Program-made: the position numbers and the translations under genes
Notes under the pieces: model-generated
Seen by the model: only the letters and a program-made list of their open reading frames with translations
Told to the model about the DNA's origin: nothing
The model's database searches: none
Shown: piece by piece, positions 51,016 through 61,500 of the stretch
How positions within the stretch are numbered: the stretch's first letter is position 1
How the letters are laid out: each line of letters opens with the position of its first letter
Assembly: GCA_936940865.1 (NCBI GenBank)
Contig: CAKZJB010000080.1
Coordinates: 1-64,000, forward strand
Direction: 5' to 3'
From: an uncultured Asticcacaulis sp.
GTDB lineage: Bacteria > Pseudomonadota > Alphaproteobacteria > Caulobacterales > Caulobacteraceae
Length of the DNA: 64,000 nucleotides

Positions 51016-53928
51016 ATGAGGGAAAGCAAGCGGGGTTTATCGTTGCCATTTATCAATCAGGAGCAACGGCAGGTTATCGAGGCCCTGGACGGGCCAGTTC
51101 TGGTGGTTGCAGGGCCGGGCTCAGGCAAAACGTTTTCACTCGTAGAGAGGACTGTTAATCTTCTTCTACAGAGGCGAATAGATCCCAAACGAATTTTACT
51201 TTCGACGTTCACCGAGAAAGCCGCGAAAGAGCTGAAAACGCGGATCAGCAATCGACTGCAAAGATCGAGCTTGGAAGTGAACCCGCTCGATCTCACAATC
51301 GGAACGCTTCACGCAATTTGCCTGGAATTGATCGATGAGTTCAGGGCGTTCTCCCGACTGCGCCGAAACTACACCGTTCTCGATCAATTTGATCAGCAAT
51401 ACTTCGTCTTCCAGCGCATGTCCGAATTCCGTCAGATCGACGGTCTCGAAGCGTTCGTAACGCCATACGCGAATGCTTCCTCTTGGCGGATCGCAGAACG
51501 CCTATGCGCTTATTTGAACAAAATATCGGAGGAGGCTATCGACGGTACAGCGTTGGGAACCGCCTCCGCGCCTGAACTTCAAGTCTTGAGCCAGGCATAC
51601 GTTCGGTACCGGGAACTGCTCGATCAGTACAATTACATCGACTTTTCGACAATTCAGGTCGAGCTTTTGAGACTTTTGAATTTGCCCGACGTGGCCGACA
51701 AACTGTGCGATCGCTACGACTATTTGATGATCGATGAGTATCAAGACACCAACACTATCCAAGAAAAAATCGTGCTCAAACTGGCCTCGCGCCACAACAA
51801 TATCTGCGTTGTCGGAGACGACGACCAGTCGCTATATCGGTTCAGAGGCGCGTCAATTCGCAATATTTTGGAATTTGAAAAGCGCTTCCCTGCCGGAATT
51901 TGCCGCCAAATTTATTTGACAAAGAACTACCGGTCGCACCCTGACATCGTGGAATTTTACAACGGTTGGATGCTCCAGGCCGACTGGCGAGGTGCCGACT
52001 ATGACTACCGATTTGCCAAGGTTATCGAGGCCGCTGGAGATGACCGTGCGAAGCGGCCGGCCGTGTTTAAAGTCTCAGGGCATGACGGCGAAAGCGACTG
52101 GTCTGCCGAGGTTATTGCCCATCTGACCCGACTGAAGGCCGAGAGAATTTTAAAAGATTGGAACCAGGTTGCCTTCTTATTTCGCTCAGTCCGTAATCCC
52201 AAAGTTGTGCAATTCGCGAGCGACCTTGAGGCGGCGGGCATACCGATCTACGCGCCGCGTTCAAACATGTACTTCGAGCGCGAAGAGATCAGGCTCATGG
52301 TCGGCGCCTACATGTTCATGTTCCCCCAATATGGTTCGCTTCGGGTCACACGCGACGGGATGCAACTGGACGTCTGGACTTACTTCGACGACTGCCTTGC
52401 TCAGTTCATCACGCATTTAAGGACCGGGACTGATCCGCAGATTGGAGCTTGGATCAAAGACCGTGCGAAACAACATCTGACCTTGTCAGAAAATACCAAC
52501 TACTCGTTCGCCAGTCTTTTCTATCAGCTAATCCAGTTCCCGACCTTCAGTCGGTTTCTAGGCGAGGATGTAGCACACGGCGGTTTAAGGGATAGTCGGC
52601 CCGCCCGGAATCTAGCGAAGTTTTCCAGGCTGCTGAACAAATACGAATACTTGTATCACGTGATCGTCCTTCAGCCTGACAGGCTGGAACGGGACCTAAT
52701 CGGTCTGTTCAATTATTTCTTTCGTTTTCTGTGGGATGGGGGCATCGACGAATACGAGGATCAAACCGAATACGCGCCGTCGGGATGCGTTTCCTTTATG
52801 ACAATTCACCAGTCGAAGGGGCTGGAGTTTCCTATCGTGTTCGTCGGCTCTCTTGACGCATTTCCACGTCGTCAGCAGTCGCCACTGGACGACCTTCTTG
52901 ATTCGGAGTTCGGTGACGGCCTGCCATTCGAACCCTTGGATCGCGTGAAGACGTTCGATTTCTGGCGACTGTTTTACACGGCGTTTTCACGCGCCCAGAA
53001 CATACTGGTACTTACATGTCAGGAAAACACCCCGAAGGGGCGCGGACAACGGAATGTGCCATCGCAATATTTCCAGCCCATATACGCAAATCTTGAGGAC
53101 TGGCGCGCTCTGACTTTCAATCCTTCTGAGGTGACCTTAGCAACGATCAAGGACAGCAATATCAAGAATAGCTATTCGTTTACGTCCGACGTGCTCATTT
53201 TTGAAGCGTGCCCGCAACAATATCGATTTTTCAAAGATCTCGATTTTGCGCCAGTTCGAACGAACGCTATCCTGTTCGGCACGTTGGTCCATCAGACCAT
53301 TGAAGACATTCATAAGGCCGTGCTGCGGGGCGAAGAAACGAAGGTCACGAGCGATCAAATCGACCTATGGTTCAAAAGCAATTACGCCAATATCTCTCAG
53401 AAGGAACGGGTGTACCTCGCGGACGCAGCATTGAGGATCGCTAGACGCCATGTCGCTAACTATGTGGACCGTGAGCGCAACAACTGGCATCGATTGCGCG
53501 AGGCTGAAATAGAACTTAGCCTCTTGAAGGACGACTACGTACTCACAGGGACCGTCGATCTGATCGAAGCGGACGATGGGGCTTGGGAGATCGTCGATTT
53601 CAAAACCGAAAAAAAGCCCGACCTGATCGACGATGTGGAAAAACTTGCCCGTTATCGTCGCCAGTTGCAGATATACGCCCATTTGTTTGAAGAGAAGCGA
53701 GGGGTGCGCGTTGACCGAATGACGATCTATTACACTGGAGAAGAGGCAGGCAACCCACGGATTACCTTCCCAAGGGAGACCGCCGACATCAGGGGAACAA
53801 TTGAAAAAGTGGACGGCGTCATCGGCAAAATAGTTGCCAAGAGGTACCAGATGAACGAACGTCCAGAAAAAATCTGTAAGAACTGCGACTTCCGGTCATT
53901 CTGCGACATGACGTTCTGCCGTCAATGA
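51016..53928 (+). CDS. UvrD-type helicase fused to a Cas4/AddB-like Fe-S nuclease
   Basis: The 970-residue protein starts with a UvrD/PcrA SF1 helicase: Walker A AGPGSGKT (32-39), LSTFTEKAAKELKTRI, motif II IDEYQDTN (about 240), GDDDQSLYRFRGASI and TIHQSKGLEFPIVF. The C-terminal 250 residues are a RecB-like nuclease with ILFGTLVHQTIEDIHKAV, GTVDLIEADDGAWEIVDFKT (near 850) and four Cys at 954, 957, 963 and 968. With CPQQYRFF near 732 they form the Fe-S signature of Cas4 and AddB. The start is uncertain because no strong ribosome site is visible; a TTG near 51043 is an alternative. Base composition turns AT-richer here, and the Mod gene follows 29 bases on. Confidence 0.88.
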   Translation: MRESKRGLSLPFINQEQRQVIEALDGPVLVVAGPGSGKTFSLVERTVNLLLQRRIDPKRILLSTFTEKAAKELKTRISNRLQRSSLEVNPLDLTIGTLHAICLELIDEFRAFSRLRRNYTVLDQFDQQYFVFQRMSEFRQIDGLEAFVTPYANASSWRIAERLCAYLNKISEEAIDGTALGTASAPELQVLSQAYVRYRELLDQYNYIDFSTIQVELLRLLNLPDVADKLCDRYDYLMIDEYQDTNTIQEKIVLKLASRHNNICVVGDDDQSLYRFRGASIRNILEFEKRFPAGICRQIYLTKNYRSHPDIVEFYNGWMLQADWRGADYDYRFAKVIEAAGDDRAKRPAVFKVSGHDGESDWSAEVIAHLTRLKAERILKDWNQVAFLFRSVRNPKVVQFASDLEAAGIPIYAPRSNMYFEREEIRLMVGAYMFMFPQYGSLRVTRDGMQLDVWTYFDDCLAQFITHLRTGTDPQIGAWIKDRAKQHLTLSENTNYSFASLFYQLIQFPTFSRFLGEDVAHGGLRDSRPARNLAKFSRLLNKYEYLYHVIVLQPDRLERDLIGLFNYFFRFLWDGGIDEYEDQTEYAPSGCVSFMTIHQSKGLEFPIVFVGSLDAFPRRQQSPLDDLLDSEFGDGLPFEPLDRVKTFDFWRLFYTAFSRAQNILVLTCQENTPKGRGQRNVPSQYFQPIYANLEDWRALTFNPSEVTLATIKDSNIKNSYSFTSDVLIFEACPQQYRFFKDLDFAPVRTNAILFGTLVHQTIEDIHKAVLRGEETKVTSDQIDLWFKSNYANISQKERVYLADAALRIARRHVANYVDRERNNWHRLREAEIELSLLKDDYVLTGTVDLIEADDGAWEIVDFKTEKKPDLIDDVEKLARYRRQLQIYAHLFEEKRGVRVDRMTIYYTGEEAGNPRITFPRETADIRGTIEKVDGVIGKIVAKRYQMNERPEKICKNCDFRSFCDMTFCRQ

Positions 53929-53957
53929 CCAAGAAACAAAATCCGCTAAGGCATTAG

Positions 53958-55901
53958 ATGAGCAAAGAGACCCAAGAAGCATTCGAGACATTTGAATTCG
54001 ACCTACCCCCAATTCGCGGCTTTCCCGAATTGCGCTGGGCTGGGAAACGCCCTTTTAAGTCCACACAGTATTTTCCCGCCCAACGAAAGGAAGCCTACGG
54101 CGACCCGTGCGGCGGCTGGTGGAACCGTATCTATTGGGGTGACAATTTACAAGTGATGTCTCACCTGCTCAGAGAGTTTCGGGGCAAAGTAGACCTTATA
54201 TATATTGACCCGCCGTTTGACAGCAAAGCAGATTACAAGAAGGTTGTATCTGTTAAATCCGTGAGCCTAAAGAATGATTATACATCCTTTGAAGAAGCGC
54301 AATACGGCGATATATGGGTAAATGATCAATATTTGCAATTTATGTATGAGCGATTGATCGTATTGCGTGAGTTGCTAAGTGAAAAGGGCAGCATATTTGT
54401 TCACTGCGATGTAAATAGAAATTACGTGATACGCTTGATAATGGATGAGATTTTCGGCCGTGCAAATTTTAAAAATGAAATAATTTGGAAACGGCGCGTC
54501 GGCAGCAGTAGTGCCGTACACGACTCCAACCAATTTGGCGTCTCAACCGACACCATTTTGTTTTATTCTAAAAGTGCGGATTCCACGTTCATTCCGCAGT
54601 ACAACAAAGACACGGAAGAGTATCAAGAATACATTAGGACGCGCTTTACAAGCAAAGACGCGAGTGGCCGCCTTTACCAAGCCACAAGCCTTGTGAACCC
54701 TGGCTATCGCCCAAACCTGATCTACGACTACAAAGGGTACAAGTCGCCTCCGAACGGTTGGATGATTGGCCGTGAAAAAATGGAACAGTGGGACAAAGAA
54801 GGTCGGCTACATTTTCCCGAAAGCAAAGAGGGGCGCATTAGGCGGAAGAGCTTCGCAGACGAACTTCTCGGGATGCCCATTCAGAATATCTGGACTGACA
54901 TCAAAGAGGTGAACTCCCAAGCCGCTGAGAGATTGGATTATCCAACCCAAAAGCCTGAGCAGCTTTTACGCCGTATCATTGGTACGACGACGCAGCCAGG
55001 CGATCTCGTTTTGGACTGCTTTATGGGGTCTGGCACCACTCAGGCCGTTGCTATGAAAATGGGGCGACGTTTTATTGGCGCCGACATCAATATCGGCGCG
55101 GTGGAAACGGCCACTAAACGTCTCAATGAAGTACGTCAGTCCGCCGAGGTGCCTGATTCGCTATTTCCTGAAAATCAAACGGATTTTTCCGGCACAACTT
55201 ATGCCGGATTCGAGGTGTTCAACGTAAACAATTACGACCTGTTCCGGAACCCTATCGAAGCGCGCGCGCTGATACGCGAAGCCATGGAATTGCAACCACT
55301 CCCTCCCAGCAGCGTCTTCGATGGGCAACGTGATGGATACCTTGTCAAAATCATGCCCATGAACCGGATAGCCACGCGACAAGACCTCAATGAAATCCTG
55401 AACGGCCTAGATTTTAAAGCTTTTGAACGCCGCCAGTCCGAGGCCCCGAACAAGCCCGTCGAGCGTATTCACCTCGTATGCATGGGACATGAGCCCGACC
55501 TAGGGCCAGAACTGGTGAAGGAGACCAAGCCCTATGATATCGAGGTGATGGTCACTGACCTAATTAGGGACAAAGCGCATCTGCATTTCAAGAAGGCCTC
55601 CGATGCGAGACTTGCAATCGAGTCAGGCAATCTAATCGTTAAGGGCTTCTACCCGATGAACCTTTTGCAAAAGCTGTCCGTGGCAAAAGAGGCAGTGGAT
55701 GATTGGCGGCAACTTGTCGAAAGCATTAAGGTTGACTTTAATTACGACGGTGCTGTTTTGACACCCGCAATTGTTGATTCACCTGGCGAAAATCAGCTAG
55801 TGGCCGGGACCTATCCCATTCCTTCAGACGCCGGCACGATCAGAGTGAAGATTACTGATTTGCTCTCCGAGTCTTGGGAGGGGGAAATCGATAATGGCTA
55901 A
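53958..55901 (+). CDS. mod: type III-like N6-adenine DNA methyltransferase (Mod)
   Basis: The 647-residue enzyme transfers methyl from SAM to adenine in DNA. The catalytic motif DPPF (with VDLIYIDPPFDSKADY, near residue 84) precedes the SAM motif LVLDCFMGSGTT (near 350-360), the order of beta-class enzymes such as type III Mod. GGWWNRIYWGDNLQVMSHLL is the typical entry to the domain, and SEKGSIFVHCDVNRNYVIRL follows. The C-terminal 250 residues are the usual poorly conserved region. AAGG lies eight bases before the ATG. Its last eight bases overlap the Res gene, confirming a two-subunit restriction-modification pair. Confidence 0.92.
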   Translation: MSKETQEAFETFEFDLPPIRGFPELRWAGKRPFKSTQYFPAQRKEAYGDPCGGWWNRIYWGDNLQVMSHLLREFRGKVDLIYIDPPFDSKADYKKVVSVKSVSLKNDYTSFEEAQYGDIWVNDQYLQFMYERLIVLRELLSEKGSIFVHCDVNRNYVIRLIMDEIFGRANFKNEIIWKRRVGSSSAVHDSNQFGVSTDTILFYSKSADSTFIPQYNKDTEEYQEYIRTRFTSKDASGRLYQATSLVNPGYRPNLIYDYKGYKSPPNGWMIGREKMEQWDKEGRLHFPESKEGRIRRKSFADELLGMPIQNIWTDIKEVNSQAAERLDYPTQKPEQLLRRIIGTTTQPGDLVLDCFMGSGTTQAVAMKMGRRFIGADINIGAVETATKRLNEVRQSAEVPDSLFPENQTDFSGTTYAGFEVFNVNNYDLFRNPIEARALIREAMELQPLPPSSVFDGQRDGYLVKIMPMNRIATRQDLNEILNGLDFKAFERRQSEAPNKPVERIHLVCMGHEPDLGPELVKETKPYDIEVMVTDLIRDKAHLHFKKASDARLAIESGNLIVKGFYPMNLLQKLSVAKEAVDDWRQLVESIKVDFNYDGAVLTPAIVDSPGENQLVAGTYPIPSDAGTIRVKITDLLSESWEGEIDNG

Positions 55902-58590
55902 AGCCAAGAAAAACGTTCGCCAGGATTTTGCGTTCTTCCAAGCCATAGTAAATTTCTATTTCACGAACCGTGGCCGCATTCGCCAAAAGTACAAGCAACT
56001 CACTAAGCAAATTCTTGATTTTAATGATCCTGACCTTCGCGCGGACTCTTTCTTGCGCCGCCCACAATTTGAAGCTCTAGAAATCTATGTTTTCCTTAAA
56101 GAATTTAGCGACAACTCGCACGTACACCAGCTCTTTCACCACTGGGCAAAAAATGACGGTGTGTTCGCCGGCTATCAGACGACCGGAGCTGACAAATCGG
56201 GTCAAGGGTCGCTTTTGCCGTTTCTGGAAATCGAAGGCGAGGACCAGTATAACTCAATATTTAAGCGCCTTAGCGAGCGAGCGCGCAGCTATCCCAACTA
56301 TATATTTGCGCTGACCATGGGTTTGGGCAAAACAATCCTAATGGCCACCTGCATATTCTACGAGTTTTTGCTTGCAAATAAGTTCAGCAAGGATTCCAGA
56401 TTTTGCAAAAATGCTCTGGTGTTTGCTCCTGATAAAACTGTTTTACAATCTTTAAAAGAAATTCAGACTTTCGATTTGGATTTAGTCATACCACCAGAGT
56501 ACGCAAACTTCTTAAGATCAAATCTAAAGTTCCACTTTCTAGACGATACTGCTTCAACAATCGGCGCCCAGGACGGATCATCTTTCAACGTTATCATATC
56601 GAATACTCAGAAAATAATTTTGAAGAGGCGGGCCGCAAAGCAGTCTGCAACGGAAAAACTATTTTCGGAAAAAAGCACTACGCTTTCTGACGTCTACAGC
56701 GAATTGTACGAAATGTTGGGCGAGGCTGCGCCAGAAACAGATGCCGATCTAGCAGTGAACGCGAGGTTCCAGCGCATAGCCCGGCTTCCACAATTAGGTA
56801 TTTACGTCGATGAGGCCCACCATTCTATGGGGGCAGCCCTGGAAAAAGACCTCGGTCAGTCAAAGCAAGATTCGGCCCTGAGAACAACGATAGATGAACT
56901 GGCTCGCGCGCTCGATCATAAAAAGACGAGCGTTGTGGCGTGCTATAATTTCACCGGCACGCCCTATGTTAAAGACACTATCATGCCAGAGGTTGTTTAT
57001 GCTTATGGGCTGAAAAGCGCCATTGAAAAAGGTTATCTGAAACAGCCTGACTTCGTAGACTTTTCGGGCAACGTGAAATCAGATGCCTTCCTTAAGGTGG
57101 TAGTAGAAGATTTTTATTCGCGGGAGGGTGAAAATCGCCGCGAAGGAATGCTGCCGAAATTGGCTATTTTTGCATCTACGATTGCGGAGCTTGATAATGA
57201 AATCAGGCCTGCGCTCGAAAAAATCCTATCTGAGCTTGGCGTGTCTCTAAATCGTATCCTGGTGAACGTGGGTGACGAAAGTTTGACAACGGCCGAAGAT
57301 ATCCGAGAGTTTAACCGGCTTGATTCACCAGCATCAGAAAAGCAGTTCATCCTTTTGGTTGGTAAAGGACGGGAAGGCTGGAATTGCCGCTCTTTATTCG
57401 GCGTCGCACTTTATAGGAAACCAAACTCTCGAATATTCGTGTTGCAGTCGACCATGCGCTGCCTAAGGGCTATTGGGGATGTCCAGGAGACTGGACGAAT
57501 ATATCTCTCCGCCGAAAATATGGAAATTCTGCGAGACGAGTTACAACAGAATTTTAGAGTCACTACAGACGAGATCGGCCCAAAGAAAGACGACGAGAGC
57601 GAGACCTACGTTGTTACAGCTGTGCCTCCTCCAGTCGTCATGACGGTAACACGGCGTCGTGAACTGTTTCAGACCCGGCGCCGCGAGCAGCCGGAATGTT
57701 TGTCATTTGATCTGTCGGAGTCGGCCCTCGAACCCTATAGAGGTACCTTGCGGCGCCGTAAAAGTGTGAATGCGTCTGCATACGAGCAACAAGATGTAAC
57801 TGATAAGGTCGCTAACCGGATGTTTTCGGAATTCAGTCTCGTCGGTGAAGTGGCCCGATATTTTGCCGGCGACAACGTTTCTCCTTTCGAAATTTCTGAA
57901 ATGTTAGAGTCCGCAGAGCCTAACTTGGAAAGTTTGGTTGCCGCAGTAAACCTGTCAAATGACATTCTATATGAAGTTGTTATTCCGGCAGTGTTCCGCG
58001 CTCTGTTCGAGATCAAAAGCTTTGAAGACCGCGTCGACGAGCAGATTGAATTAGTGAAGGGATATAACGGCGGTTCAAATCGGGTGCCTTCTTTCCAATT
58101 TCGGGCCAAACCTCACCTAGTCGCGAGCAGAGATTTTCCGAAATATGGTGGTCTTCGAGACAGGACATTTCATCTCGACCATTATTGCTTCGATAGTCAA
58201 CCCGAACTCGATTTTTTTGAGAAGGTGCTCGGTTTAAACGCCGGTGATCGAATCTATTTCACCGGAATGCTGGTTCATGGGCAGTCCGGGTTCCGAGTAA
58301 ATTATATCCACCCGGAATCTCATACCGTTTGCAATTATTATCCAGATTTCTTGATTATTAGAGAGGACGGAACGACCCATCTCGTAGAAGTCAAATCAGT
58401 TTGGAAATCCAACGATCCAGTAGTAATTGCAAAAAAGGAAGCCGCGCAATTGCTGGCTGAAGGCAACCGCTTTTACTACACGTTGATCACCAGCGAAGAT
58501 TTTGACGATTTTCTACATGCGGAAGATGGTTGGCATTCGTTCGTGTCGCGCTCTGCTAATCTTTCGAACTCTACTAATATGGCTATCTAA
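55894..58590 (+). CDS. res: type III-like restriction endonuclease subunit (Res)
   Basis: The 898-residue protein combines an SF2 helicase with a nuclease. Walker A is TMGLGKT (about 141-147), the DEAH box lies in YVDEAHHSMGAAL (near 306), motif III is NFTGTPY, and the C-terminal lobe includes VGKGREGWNCRSLFGVALYR and an arginine finger region VLQSTMRCLRAIG. The C-terminal PD-(D/E)XK nuclease reads NYYPDFLIIREDGTTHLVEV with KS (about 815-835), as in type III Res. It should cut after ATP-driven movement from unmodified sites. Its stop overlaps the convergent dnaE2 stop region, which may be the right border of the island. Confidence 0.92.
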   Translation: MAKAKKNVRQDFAFFQAIVNFYFTNRGRIRQKYKQLTKQILDFNDPDLRADSFLRRPQFEALEIYVFLKEFSDNSHVHQLFHHWAKNDGVFAGYQTTGADKSGQGSLLPFLEIEGEDQYNSIFKRLSERARSYPNYIFALTMGLGKTILMATCIFYEFLLANKFSKDSRFCKNALVFAPDKTVLQSLKEIQTFDLDLVIPPEYANFLRSNLKFHFLDDTASTIGAQDGSSFNVIISNTQKIILKRRAAKQSATEKLFSEKSTTLSDVYSELYEMLGEAAPETDADLAVNARFQRIARLPQLGIYVDEAHHSMGAALEKDLGQSKQDSALRTTIDELARALDHKKTSVVACYNFTGTPYVKDTIMPEVVYAYGLKSAIEKGYLKQPDFVDFSGNVKSDAFLKVVVEDFYSREGENRREGMLPKLAIFASTIAELDNEIRPALEKILSELGVSLNRILVNVGDESLTTAEDIREFNRLDSPASEKQFILLVGKGREGWNCRSLFGVALYRKPNSRIFVLQSTMRCLRAIGDVQETGRIYLSAENMEILRDELQQNFRVTTDEIGPKKDDESETYVVTAVPPPVVMTVTRRRELFQTRRREQPECLSFDLSESALEPYRGTLRRRKSVNASAYEQQDVTDKVANRMFSEFSLVGEVARYFAGDNVSPFEISEMLESAEPNLESLVAAVNLSNDILYEVVIPAVFRALFEIKSFEDRVDEQIELVKGYNGGSNRVPSFQFRAKPHLVASRDFPKYGGLRDRTFHLDHYCFDSQPELDFFEKVLGLNAGDRIYFTGMLVHGQSGFRVNYIHPESHTVCNYYPDFLIIREDGTTHLVEVKSVWKSNDPVVIAKKEAAQLLAEGNRFYYTLITSEDFDDFLHAEDGWHSFVSRSANLSNSTNMAI

Positions 58591-61500
58591 AATCCCGACT
58601 TGAATGCCGCAGGCTGCCGTCTTCGACAAATCCCGGCACACGGCGATCCCAATTCGGTCCGCCGTTCCGGAATTCATCGCCAGGCTGCCGGGGCGCCTTG
58701 AGCGGCACGTCGCGCCGGCCAACACTGGCCAGCATTGGCGACAAGTCGGCCAGCGACCGGGTGATGAGGTGAACGACCTCCCCTTCCCGCTGGATATAGC
58801 CGCTTACGAGCAGCATGCTGGCGCCGTACAGCACCGATTTGTACTCGTCGCTTGTCTTTTCCCAAACGACGATGTTGGCGTCACCGCTCTCGTCCTCGAT
58901 CGTCATGAACACGACGCCGTTGGCCGAGCCCGGCCGCTGCCGCACGAGGACCATGCCGGCGACCTGGACGTAGCGCTTGTCCTTTGAGCGCATGGCGTCT
59001 TTGCATGTGATAATGCCGCGCTCGGCAAGCTCTGACCGCAGGAAGCTAAGCGGATGTGGACCTAGGGTCAGGCCGACATGGTTATAGTCCTCGACGACCT
59101 CGGCGCCGGCCGTCATGGGCTTCAGGTGCATGGCGGGTTCGCTCACGCCAGGCGCGCTGTGGCTTGCGCCGTCGATCAGCCGATCTAAAAGCGGCAACTC
59201 GCCGTCGCCGAGTGCGCGGATAGCGAACAGGGCATCGCGTCGCGCAAGGCCAAACGCTGGTTTGAAAGCATCCGCTTTGGCCAGGCGCTGCAGTGTCGCA
59301 GTCGAGGTTCGCGCCCGGCGCCAAAGCTCGGGAATGGATTTGAACGGCAACTCGCCGCGGTGGAGCACCATCTCCGCGATGTCATGGCTGCGGATGCCAC
59401 TTATCATTCGCAAGCCCAGCCGGACAGCGAACCGTCCTTCCCGACTTGTAGATTCCAAGGTGCAGTCCCATCTGGACGCGTTGACGCAAACCGGCCGGAT
59501 CTCCACGCCGTGTTCGATGGCATTTCGGACGATCTGCGCCGGCGCATAGAAGCCCATGGGCTGGCTGTTCAAGAGGCTGGCGCAGAAAACGTCGGGATGA
59601 TGGCACTTCATCCAGGCCGAGGCGTAGGCGATAAGGGCGAAACTTGCCGCGTGGCTCTCTGGGAAACCGTAAGAACCAAAGCCTTCGAGCTGGCCGAACA
59701 ACTGCTCGGCATATTCGCGGCTGTAGCCATTGCCGAGCATGCCCTCGATGATCTCGTCCTTGAACTTCGAGACCCCGCCGGTGTGCTTGAAGGTGGCCAT
59801 GGCGCGACGCACAAGGTCGGCTTTACCCGGGCTGAAGCCCGCGCAGGCCACGACTACCTTCATAGCCTGTTCCTGAAAAAGCGGAACGCCCAGGGTCTTG
59901 CCAAGGATCGCCTCGAGTTCAGGTTTTGGAAAAGACACTGGCTCCTTGCCTTCACGGCGGCGCAGATAGGGATGGACCATGTCGCCCTGGATCGGGCCGG
60001 GCCGGACTATCGCGACCTCGATGACCAGGTCATAGAACGTCCGGGGTTTGATCCGCGGCAGCATGGCCATCTGCGCCCGGCTTTCGATCTGGAAGGTGCC
60101 AAGCGTGTCCGCCCGCCGTATCATGGCATAGGTCTTTGGGTCCTCGGCCGGGATGGTCGCGATATCAAGGTGAACGCCCTTGCAGTCGGCCAGCAGATCG
60201 AACGAGCGCTTCATGCAGCTCATCATGCCGAGCGCCAGGCAATCGACCTTCATGAACTTCAGCGCGTCGATATCATCCTTGTCCCATTCGATGACCTGGC
60301 GGTCCTTCATGGCGGCCGGCTCGATCGGCACCAGTTCGTCGAGCCGGTCGTGTGTGAGGACAAAGCCACCCGGATGCTGTGAAAGGTGACGAGGTACATT
60401 CAACAGGTCGCGGTGAAGCGCAATGGCCAGCTGCAGGCGCCGGTCATTGAGGTTGATGCCAAGTCCTTCGGCATCTGCCTCCTGAAAGCCGCCTCGATGC
60501 CAGTGGTGGATCTGGCTCGACAACGTCTTGATGGTGTCCTCCGGGAAGCCCATGACCTTCAGCACTGCGCGAATGGCGCCTCGCGTACGGAAGCGGGTGA
60601 CGACAGCGGTCAAGGCAGCATGGTTTCGACCGTAGGTCTCGTAGACCCACTGCAAAACTTCCTCTCGGCGCTGATGCTCAAAGTCGACGTCGATGTCCGG
60701 CGGCTCGCGCCGCTCCTCGGAGATGAAGCGCTCGAACAGCAGGTCATTGCGGTCTGGGTCGATTGAGGTGATGCCGAGCACGAAACAGACGCAGGAATTT
60801 GCGGCCGACCCCCGGCCCTGGCACAGAATGTCCTTCGAACGGGCGAACTGGACGATGGAATTGACGGTCAGGAAGTACGGCGCATATTCTAGCCGTTTGA
60901 TCAGGTCGAGTTCGTGCTTTAGGAGGCCGACGACCTTGTCAGGGACGCCTTCTGGGTAGCGCCACTTGGCGCCCTGCCATGTCAGCCGGCGCAGGGCTTC
61001 GTCGGCGGATAGACCATCTAGCTGTTCTTCCGGATATTGGTATTTGAGCTCATTGAGGGAGAAGCGGCAACGGTCGGCGATTTCGACGGTCCGCGCCAAC
61101 GCTTCGCGATAGGACGGAAAAAGGCGCGCCATTTCAACGCCGTCCTTCAGGTAGCGGTCGGCATAGAGGTGGCGAAGATCTCCCATCGTGTCGATGGTGC
61201 AGTTGTGCCGGATGCAGGTGACGACGTCGTGCAGCATGTCGCGGTCATGGACATGGTAGAGGACATCATTGGTCACGACCGTCGGGACGCGATGCCGGAA
61301 GGCCAGTTGCGACAGCTCATGCAGACGCATGTGGTCGCCTTGGCGCCGCCGCAGGCTAAGCGCCATATAGGCGCGGTCGGCGAAGAGCGCCTTGAATTTG
61401 CGCAGGCGCTGGGCACACAGCTCGTCGGCGTTGTCCGGCACTAAGACCGCGATCAAACCTTCATGGAAATCCTCCACATCCGCCCAGGTGAGGTCGCACT

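Noticed and set aside
35617-58590. BREX or DISARM, suggested by the BrxR-like regulator and the PLD, helicase and methylase genes
   Set aside because: No PglZ, BrxC, BrxL or DUF1998 gene is recognised. The methylase pairs with a type III Res instead.
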